A stretch of DNA of 64,000 nt, taken from the NCBI GenBank assembly GCA_018660835.1, contig JABJJN010000054.1, positions 224,877 to 288,876 on the forward strand, read 5' to 3'. The notes below the pieces were generated by a model. It saw nothing but the letters and a program-made list of their open reading frames with translations, was not told the origin of the DNA and did not search any database. Of this stretch, positions 26,114-34,800 are shown piece by piece. Origin of the DNA: Gemmatimonadota bacterium. Lineage in GTDB: Bacteria; Latescibacterota; UBA2968; UBA8231. Position numbers and translations under genes: made by a program. Position 1 is the first letter of the stretch, and the number at the start of each line of letters is the position of its first letter.

Positions 26114-29100
26114 GTGAACCCTCAGAGCTGCCTCAGACTGCCGACGCATCCTACGTCGCCGGCGATCCCTGCGGGCCCCGCTGCCCGACTGCGCCCGACC
26201 CTGGGCCTGCATGCAGTCCTGGGGCAGGCGGTGCTGGCGATCGCTGTCTGTGTGGTTCTGGCCGAATACGCGCAGGCGGCACAGCCGACGCTGGAGAATC
26301 GCACACCCACGGGGTTCTCGGTCACCGATTCGACGACGAAGACTGATTTCGTCGAAGGCACGGAGGTTACCGTCCGCGTCGATCTCAATCAGGCGGCAAC
26401 TCCGACCTACCCCGTCATCGGACATTTCCACAATCTTGAACGAGCGACCGCCCTCAACAGCGACGATATCGATGGGCTGCACGCAGATATCGCCGTTGCA
26501 GACGGCGGCGTCGTACATATGGCATGGATCGGTTCCGTCGTGGAAGGCACCGTTTCGACACCCGTCTACTATGTCAACTACACACGCAGCAACGACAATG
26601 GTGTCACCTTCAATACGGCCGTAAGCATCAGTGGTTCGCTGCGTTTTGACCTACTCACCGCCGATGGCGGTGGCACGTCCTTCTCCACAATTGATCTGGA
26701 GATCGACAGCCGCGGCAATCCACGAGTCGTATACGCATTCGATGCTTCACCAGACGGTCGCACCGCGGCGTTCAATAGCACGCCAAACAATATCTATCTC
26801 AACTATTCGCAGAATGGCGGTGCCAGCTGGCTGCCGGCAGACAATGCGATTCTCGTCAATGACTCGACCTCGACTGGTAACACGGAGGGGCGAGCCAGCG
26901 CCTTCCCACGTATGGCCATCGACGAGCGCGACAACATCTATGTCAGCTATGTGCGCGGAACGACTGCTTTAGCCGATGATATCATGCTGGCGCGCGTCGA
27001 CCGCAGCACCAGCCCCTTCACTATGACCGCCGTGTCAGGCTTGAATGGTGGTGTGCGACTCACAGAGGATACGGAGCGCCAGACCGGCCCGGACGTCGTG
27101 CTTGGCACTGGCGACGTGCTGCATGTGATGTACTTCCAGGACGATGCGACTCCTGCCACAAGTCAGATTGAGCACAAGACGCTGCTGGCAGACGACTGGG
27201 ACGATGCGAGTGCTTTTGGTTGGGACCAGGATGTGGCTGGCGCTGCTGTTGATCTGTTCGATCCCACGCCTGGTGGCAATGCGGCACTCAATACGGATGT
27301 GACTTTTCTGTTTCCGACGGCGCTGGTAGACACCATTTCTACGCCGGATCGGATCTATGCGTTCTACAAGTTCGGTGACGCCACACTGGAAAGCGTCGCC
27401 TACAATTTCTACGACTACGACCATGCCAAGGCAGGTGGTGGCAACTGGAATACGGGCCAGGCTTCGACGGTCTGGAGCACTGCCGCGAGTCCGATTTTCT
27501 CCAGTGGTGATCTGCAGACGAATATTGAACTCGAGTGGGAACTGGTCGACCGCGTCTCAGCGGTCCTGGACGATCGTCGCCCGGACAAGGGCGAGATTCA
27601 TATTGCTTTCAGTGCTGGTTATTCAAATACGGCTGGCGCCGTCGCCGGTGAGCAGGACATCTACTACGGTTACTTCAACGGAAATACGTGGACACTGCCC
27701 GAGAAGGTCGGCGATGATGACGCGGGGACCATCGACGGGATCGCGGCGGCCGACGTTTTCCTGCAGGCGCCCATGCTCGCCAAGCGCCCAGGGGACGAGA
27801 ACATCTACATGTCCTTCGTCGGTGGGACGGCAGAAGGTTATGGTGTCGACGATAGCTTTGATGCGGATCAGCACGCCTATTACAAAGTCCTTGGACGCGC
27901 CGTCGCTTCAGAAGATGAATCTGTGCCTGTCGGAGCCTATCAATACAATCTGACCTACTCACCTGTGCTGGCGCACGATGCGACGACGGATATCGAGAAC
28001 AATGCTGTCTACGTGCACGTTGCCGACAATTCTGACGGATCAGGCCTCGGTGCGGCAGGGCGTCAGGCTGACGGCTTTCTCGCAGGAGACTGGGAGAATG
28101 TCGGCACGAGTCTACAAGACAATGACAAATACTTCGAAGGACTGATCAACGAAGACACGGCGTCAGACCATGAGTGGGGGGACGATGATGACAAGATCGG
28201 TCTTCTCGTCAAACTGAACATCCTTGGTTCAGACTCAGCGTCGAATCTGCAGTTGATCACGTCGTCCACTGCTTCCGATGCAGGGACTGGACAGGGTGCC
28301 AGGACGATACGAGTTGGCACCGCGCCGCAGGTGTCTCTGGCGATCGGTGATTTCTTTCAGCTCGGTGCCGAAATCGACATTGTCGACGCAAATCGCGCCC
28401 CTTCGTTGGCGCTTAGCCAGCCCGATGGCAACCTCGACTCTGCCAATACATCCTACACGATTCGCTATGAGCTGACGGACGTGGACGATGACTTCGGCAG
28501 TGGTCTGCAGGCGTCACTCTATTTTGCCGAGAGTGGAGCCCTCAACACGGTTCAGGACATTCGCATCTTCGGCACCCTCATCGCTGATGAGAATGACGAC
28601 TCAAGTGTGAATGCCGTGGGTACGAACGATTTCCTTGAGGGGACGTCGCAATCCTACCTGTGGGATGATCCGCCGGACGCCCTTAAGAGTCTTCTTTTTG
28701 CATCGATTTTCCAGGTGCCGGATGGTGACTACTACATCTACCTGGTTGCCGATGATGGCAAGAATCCTCCTGCTTTCGTCGTCAGTCCGGGGGCGCTGAC
28801 CATGCGCCACAAACCACTCGTGCAATTCGTCGATCCCATCGGTATAGATATCGTCGACACAGGGATCCGCACGGGCAGCAACGCGAATCCCTATGACTTC
28901 GACTTTTTCGTCCGAGACTTCGACGACCAAGGCAGCACGCAGGTGGCGCTCTTCTATTCCGCCGTGAGTGGATTATCGTCGGTTTCTGTCAGTGGCACAT
29001 ATCCGAACCAGCGCTTTGCACTGGGAAAAAGTGTCAGCGGTGCACGGGCCACCTTTATCGAAGGCACGACGGATCTCAATAGTGCAGATGTGGAGTACAG

Positions 29101-31885
29101 TTGGGACGTGACGGACTCGGTTTTCGTCGATGGTGATTCGAGTATCGTCTCCGAGGGGCAGTACTACCTCTATCTGGTTGCCTCTGATGATGATTTTGTC
29201 ACCGTGGGGCAGAGCGAAGGGCAGCTGTCTGTCAGGCACTCGCCGTCGCTCACATTCTACGATCCACCGAAAGACACGCATCGCCAGATCAACTCTGGCA
29301 GCCAGGCCGTATACACTCTGCAGTGGCAGAAGGGGCCGGGGGACGCGGACTTCGATGACGATGCGACGATCGATCTCTACTACACGACGATCAGTCCTCT
29401 CACTGTGAACTACGAGGGATTCCCTGATTCCCTGTTGTCAGATGCCGACACCCATCTCATCGATACCGGGCTGAGCGAAGACGGTGACGATGGTGCCAGT
29501 GACATGTATGTCTGGGACTTTCGCAGCGTGGCGACGGACGTTCCTGCCGATGGAACGCAGATCTGGATCTACGGACTGATCAGCGACAGCAGAGGCAATC
29601 AGAACGCGGAACTCGGCGGGGCACTCACGGTCGATCACGACCCAAGGATCGTGCTCCTGTCCTCTGACCTAGATAATCTGGCCAGTTTCGAGCAGAACGA
29701 TGTCCTGCGCCTCCGTTGGGACGACTATCTCGTGGATGATGGGGTTGGGACGGATGATGCCCACATCAGACTGTATGCGAGCACTCAAGCCTCTGGTTTC
29801 TTTACCACACTCGCCGACCTGGAAGCTGATGTCGGGGGTGGGTCGACGTTCCTCATCAACAGTACGGATGGTACGCTGTCGGGTCATAGGTCGATCCGCG
29901 AGAGCGATGCCGATTTCTACGACTGGAATACGAGACTCTTCGGTCCTGCCGGCTCGTATCTCATCTATTCAGCCATCAGTGTGGATGAGACCTTCGTAGA
30001 CAACACACTTTCGACCTTTGACGTCTCGAGCTCTGCTCTCACGATCGGTGGTACCGCCACACCGCCGAATGTCGGATTGAGTCCGACAGACGCAGCCGTC
30101 GCCATTGGCGACACACTGACACTCGATGTCATGGTGCAGCACCCCAGCAATCTGAACCTTATTCAGATCGTTATCGATCTGAACAGCAGTGACTTTACGA
30201 TTCTCGATCAGGGCGATCCGGGAGTCGTGCCATTTATCGATCTCGACAATGTCTTCACCGGTTCCACGCCGATAGAGAATCAGGTGGTAGGCAATCAACT
30301 TCGCTTCGCCAAATCCTCTTTCGTTGGGGAACTGGTCGGGACCGCCGCCGAGCCCGTCGCCCTGGCGAGGGTGCAACTGATTGCACGTACGACACTGACC
30401 GGCGCGCCGAGTGTCGCCTTCTCGAATTTTGATACGGGTACCGTCTTTGGCCTGGTCGGACAGGGTGAGCCCCTCGACTTCAACGATGGTCTGACCTTGG
30501 CCGATGCGGATCTGACGAGATTGAGTCGTGGTTCGATCACGGCGACAGTAGAGCTCGAGGGTCACACGGCTCCACTGGGGTCCGGTGACCACTCCACACT
30601 TCTCGATATCCATCTGCGCGTGCCAGGGAGCACGATAGATATCGACGATGCCAAGTTCATCGCCGCCAACGATGCAGATCTGAGCACGACGGATACGGTG
30701 GAAGTTTCCACCGATGCCGCAGGCGCGCTGACCCTGGTCAGTGTTCCTCCCGGTCGTTATGTGCTGACCGTGAAAGACACAAGCCACGTGAGTGGCCGAT
30801 CGGATACGATCATTGTTCGCAATGGCGAGACCATCGACATCGTGTCCTCCGTCTCTGGCGCATTGGAGGTGCTCGGATTCTTTGGGTCAGACCTACGTGG
30901 TGATCCCACATCCATCCTGCCCTCTTCCGGGGCACAACTGATCGCCGGCGATGTGAGCGAGGACAATGAAATCAACGAGGACGACGTCAATCTCATCATT
31001 GCTGCGTGGGGCACGAATGCCGCGCTGCCGAGTTTCGAGCAGGCGGACGTCAACAACGATGATATCGTCGGCGCTTCTGACCTGACCGTGACAACGTCGA
31101 ACTTCGGCAACAGCGAAGGATTTGGTGCACCGCCGGTCTACAAAACGACTCGTGCGGTAAACAACGATCATGCGCAGTTGGATCTACGGGTCATCGGTGG
31201 GCCACCGGGCAGTGCTCTGCGCCCTGGTGATCTACTAGGTATCGAGATAAACGCCGTTGGCCTTGGGCAACTCGCCGGCTATGAGTTCGAACTGGGTTTT
31301 GATGAGACGCGTCTGCAACCACTGACTGAACGCACAGAGCGTGGCGACATCTTTGACGCCAATCCCCACGGCAGCGTCTTCCAGACGCGCGTGGACGGCG
31401 AGCGCTTACTTGTGATCGGTTCAAGAGTCGGTAAGGATTGGGCTGCCAGTGGTGATGGTCGCCTACTACGACTGTGGTTCGAAGTCCTGCAGGAAAGCCC
31501 ACAACTGGCTGACGGTCTGGAATTGGGCGAAGGCGTCCTACTCGATCCGAGCTATCAGAAACAGACGGTGTCGTGGCAGAAGAGCCTTGCAAGCCTCTTC
31601 CTGCCGCAAGAAACCACGCTGCAGGCGAACTATCCGAATCCTTTCAATCCGACGACGGTGCTGCCCTTTGCCCTCGACCGACCTCAGGATGTTCGCCTGG
31701 AGATCTACAATGTCCTCGGACAGCGTATTCGTACACTCGTGTCCGGGCCGATGGACGCAGGATTTCACACCCTCGTGTGGAACGGGCGCAACGACGTAGG
31801 ACACCACGTTGCGGCAGGGCTCTACTTCACTCTGTTGGAGACCCAGTCAACTCGTCAGACTCGCAAGATGAGTCTGCTGAAGTAG
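26114..31885 (+). CDS. Giant secreted protein A: propeller, Ig-like modules, cohesin, dockerin, FlgD-like tail
   Basis: 1923 residues from GTG 26114, chosen for GGAGG at 26102-26106 and because the mature start (AQPTLENRTPTGF) aligns with that of the next gene after its signal peptide. A hydrophobic signal (AVLAIAVCVVLAEYAQA) precedes a sialidase-like propeller region (~60-640). Residues ~757-1312 hold about four degenerate ~135-residue Ig-like modules, each ending in a strand such as DYYIYLVADDG or QYYLYLVASDD. Then follow a cohesin-like domain (~1315-1450), a carboxypeptidase-regulatory-like domain (PPGRYVLTVKDTSHVSGRSD), a type-I dockerin (~1610-1672; loops DVSEDNEINEDD and DVNNDDIVGASD), a second cohesin-like domain and the tail from NYPNPFNPTTVLPF to RKMSLLK. 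Likely extracellular and self- or partner-binding. Confidence 0.87.
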   Translation: MNPQSCLRLPTHPTSPAIPAGPAARLRPTLGLHAVLGQAVLAIAVCVVLAEYAQAAQPTLENRTPTGFSVTDSTTKTDFVEGTEVTVRVDLNQAATPTYPVIGHFHNLERATALNSDDIDGLHADIAVADGGVVHMAWIGSVVEGTVSTPVYYVNYTRSNDNGVTFNTAVSISGSLRFDLLTADGGGTSFSTIDLEIDSRGNPRVVYAFDASPDGRTAAFNSTPNNIYLNYSQNGGASWLPADNAILVNDSTSTGNTEGRASAFPRMAIDERDNIYVSYVRGTTALADDIMLARVDRSTSPFTMTAVSGLNGGVRLTEDTERQTGPDVVLGTGDVLHVMYFQDDATPATSQIEHKTLLADDWDDASAFGWDQDVAGAAVDLFDPTPGGNAALNTDVTFLFPTALVDTISTPDRIYAFYKFGDATLESVAYNFYDYDHAKAGGGNWNTGQASTVWSTAASPIFSSGDLQTNIELEWELVDRVSAVLDDRRPDKGEIHIAFSAGYSNTAGAVAGEQDIYYGYFNGNTWTLPEKVGDDDAGTIDGIAAADVFLQAPMLAKRPGDENIYMSFVGGTAEGYGVDDSFDADQHAYYKVLGRAVASEDESVPVGAYQYNLTYSPVLAHDATTDIENNAVYVHVADNSDGSGLGAAGRQADGFLAGDWENVGTSLQDNDKYFEGLINEDTASDHEWGDDDDKIGLLVKLNILGSDSASNLQLITSSTASDAGTGQGARTIRVGTAPQVSLAIGDFFQLGAEIDIVDANRAPSLALSQPDGNLDSANTSYTIRYELTDVDDDFGSGLQASLYFAESGALNTVQDIRIFGTLIADENDDSSVNAVGTNDFLEGTSQSYLWDDPPDALKSLLFASIFQVPDGDYYIYLVADDGKNPPAFVVSPGALTMRHKPLVQFVDPIGIDIVDTGIRTGSNANPYDFDFFVRDFDDQGSTQVALFYSAVSGLSSVSVSGTYPNQRFALGKSVSGARATFIEGTTDLNSADVEYSWDVTDSVFVDGDSSIVSEGQYYLYLVASDDDFVTVGQSEGQLSVRHSPSLTFYDPPKDTHRQINSGSQAVYTLQWQKGPGDADFDDDATIDLYYTTISPLTVNYEGFPDSLLSDADTHLIDTGLSEDGDDGASDMYVWDFRSVATDVPADGTQIWIYGLISDSRGNQNAELGGALTVDHDPRIVLLSSDLDNLASFEQNDVLRLRWDDYLVDDGVGTDDAHIRLYASTQASGFFTTLADLEADVGGGSTFLINSTDGTLSGHRSIRESDADFYDWNTRLFGPAGSYLIYSAISVDETFVDNTLSTFDVSSSALTIGGTATPPNVGLSPTDAAVAIGDTLTLDVMVQHPSNLNLIQIVIDLNSSDFTILDQGDPGVVPFIDLDNVFTGSTPIENQVVGNQLRFAKSSFVGELVGTAAEPVALARVQLIARTTLTGAPSVAFSNFDTGTVFGLVGQGEPLDFNDGLTLADADLTRLSRGSITATVELEGHTAPLGSGDHSTLLDIHLRVPGSTIDIDDAKFIAANDADLSTTDTVEVSTDAAGALTLVSVPPGRYVLTVKDTSHVSGRSDTIIVRNGETIDIVSSVSGALEVLGFFGSDLRGDPTSILPSSGAQLIAGDVSEDNEINEDDVNLIIAAWGTNAALPSFEQADVNNDDIVGASDLTVTTSNFGNSEGFGAPPVYKTTRAVNNDHAQLDLRVIGGPPGSALRPGDLLGIEINAVGLGQLAGYEFELGFDETRLQPLTERTERGDIFDANPHGSVFQTRVDGERLLVIGSRVGKDWAASGDGRLLRLWFEVLQESPQLADGLELGEGVLLDPSYQKQTVSWQKSLASLFLPQETTLQANYPNPFNPTTVLPFALDRPQDVRLEIYNVLGQRIRTLVSGPMDAGFHTLVWNGRNDVGHHVAAGLYFTLLETQSTRQTRKMSLLK

Positions 31886-31888
31886 CCC

Positions 31889-34800
31889 ATGCGCGTGCTC
31901 CCGATCATCTGCCTGATCTTGGCTGCCCCAGTTTGGGCGGCAAAGCCGACCTTTGAGAATTCGACGCCTGTCGGGTTCGTCGAGGCGGATAGCACGACGA
32001 CGGAGAACTTCGTCAGCGGTATCGACATCGGTATACGCGTTGATCTGAATCAAGCGGTGACCGATGAGTATCCGCTCATTGGTCACTTCCACAGCGTCGA
32101 GCGGGCCGAGCAACTGAGCGTGACGGACACCGATGGTGCGTGGGTCGATATCGCAATCGTCGATGTGGCTCCCTTTGGCACCAATGACAACATACCCAGC
32201 GAAGGCGTCACTCAGGCAGCCAGTCTCGTGACGGCGATCCACATGGCCTGGATTGAAGCGTCCGTATCCACAACGGGGCCTGTCTTTACGGGTGGATCGA
32301 CCCCCGCATATGAGGTCTACTACGCTCGCAGCACGGACGGCGGGGCGAGTTTCAGCACACCTGTGACTGTTTCGTCGGGTCTGAGCTACTACGTCCTGAC
32401 CACAGACGTGAGCGGCAGCTCGTTCTCGACACTCGATCTTGAGATCGACAGCGGCGGCAATCCTCGGGTTACGTATGCCTTCGTCACGACAGCAGATCGG
32501 AGTGCAAACCGCAACGTCTACTTCAGCTATTCGACTGACGGTGGGAACGTTTGGGAAACACCCCTCAGAGTTAATGATCTGGGTACGATCGGCCAAGGGG
32601 GAGAGGCCAGTGCTTTTCCGCGCATGGTCATCGACGATCGAGACCGAATCTTCATCGCCTACGAGCGTGGTACAGACGCCGCAGCGGGTGACATCATGCT
32701 CGCCAAGGTGAACGGTAGCACGTCGCCCTTCAGCATGGAAGCGATTGGTTCTGTGGGAACCGTCGGCAGTGCAGGCGGTGTGCGGCTCACGGACGACACC
32801 AAGCGCCACAGTGGTGCTGATCTCGCGCTCGGAGATGGCGATGCACTGCATGCGCTGTATTTCTCCGACAGCGACGATCGTATTGAGCACAAACGACTGG
32901 AGACGGACGACAGCTGGCTTGATGTGAGCACCAACGGCTGGAGTCAGAATCTTGACGGTGCCGTCGTGGGGAGTTTTGTAGATGAGGCGGCAGGTAATGC
33001 GGCTCTGGACGTCGATGCCGACTACTACTTCCCGACAATCGTCGTCGATCGTCTTCGCGTTCCGGATCGTGTGTACTCGATCTACAAGTTCGCTGATGGC
33101 ACGCCGATCGAAGGCATCTATCTCAATCAATACGATGACGATGGATCGCTGGGTGCTGGGGCAAGCTGGGGAACGCCGAGCACAGCGTGGAGTACGGGGG
33201 GCACGCCGCTGTTCGCCGATGGCTTGGGAAACTATGGCACCGAATTGGACTGGGAACACACCGAGCGTATAGCTGCCTTCGTGGATGACCGTCTCGAGGA
33301 CGAGCGTGGCGACCTCCACATTGCCTTCAGTGCCGGCTATTCGGGCTCCACGGCGGATGAACACGACATCTACTTTGCCACCTACAATGGCTCGAGTTGG
33401 ACGCTGCCAGAACTCGTAGCCGATGTCGACAGCGATGGTGCCGGGACGGAAGATGGCATCGCCAATACCGACATCTATCTCGGTAGTCCAGCGCTGGCGC
33501 AGTTGCCAGACACAGACAATATCTTCCTGGCTTTCATTGGTGGTACCGGTGAAGGTTATGGAATCGATGGCGTAACCGACGTAAATCATCATCCCTATTT
33601 CAAGGTGATCGGGCGAGACATCACCGACGAGGATGAGTCGATACCTGTTGGCGCCTACGAATTCACGTTGCGCTACAAACCTGTGAATCCGAATATGGGG
33701 AACGACCAACCCATCTGGGTGCACGCGGCAGATCCAACGGACGGAAGTGGTCTTGGAGCGAACGACAGAACGTCAGATGGCTTCCTGGCTGGTTCATGGG
33801 AACGTGTGGGCACATCTCTGCAAGACACGCAGAAGCGTTTTGAGGGACTGATCGACGACAGCAGCACGGACAGTCGCGAGTGGGGCGACGAGGACGACAA
33901 GGTCGGTCTGCTCGCCAAACTCAATATTCTCGGTAGCGATTCATCATCCAATCTGCAACTGATCAGTGGCAGCTCTGCCGCCGAACGGAGCATTCTCGTC
34001 GGCACGGCACCCACCGTGTCCCTTGTGGCGGGTGCCTACTTCCAATTGGGTGCAAATATTGATATCGTGGCGGCCAACAGCGCACCGACGGTGGCGATCA
34101 GTGATCCAGACGGGTCCGGAGATACGGCCAATACATCCTACGTGATCACTTATGATCTGAATGACAGCGACGACGCCCTCTCTGGCTTATTGGATGCCGC
34201 ATTTTACGCCTATCCATCGGCAGGGCTACGCACGGTGCAGGACATCCGCATCTTTGCGACCCTGATTGCCGACCAGAATGATGTCTCCGCGCGAAATGCT
34301 GCCGGTACGGATGATCTGACGGAGGGGTCGAGTCAGACCTACACCTGGGACGAGCCTCCGTCCGCACTGCAGACGGGCGCCCTGTTCGCATCGATTCAGA
34401 AGGTCCGATCCGGGAGCTACTACATCTATCTCGTCGCCGAAGACGGTGACAATCATCCGGTCTTTGCCGTGAGCCCTGGCAAGGTTGAAATCATACACGC
34501 ACCCGTTGTAGTGCAGGTGGATCCGATTGCTGCTGATACTGTCGACTCCGGTGTCCGAACCGGTCTGCTCGCCAGTCCGTATGACCTTGATTTCACTGTG
34601 GTTGACTACGATTCAGAAGCACGTGTTCAGTTGTTTTACGCTGCCGTCACTGGCATCAGCTCTGTTTCGGCGTCCGGCACATATCCAAATCAGTCCTTCG
34701 TCCTGGGCAAGAGCCTGTCAGGCGTGCGCGGCACAGCCATCACAGCCTCGACCACTCTATCAGGCCATGAGCGGGAATACTCCTGGGATGTTCGCGACCC

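Noticed and set aside
31847..33724. A 625-codon open frame on the - strand opposite giant protein B
   Set aside because: It is antisense to a gene whose sense protein aligns domain by domain with its neighbour. The - frame has no recognisable domain and is explained by the codon bias of the sense strand.
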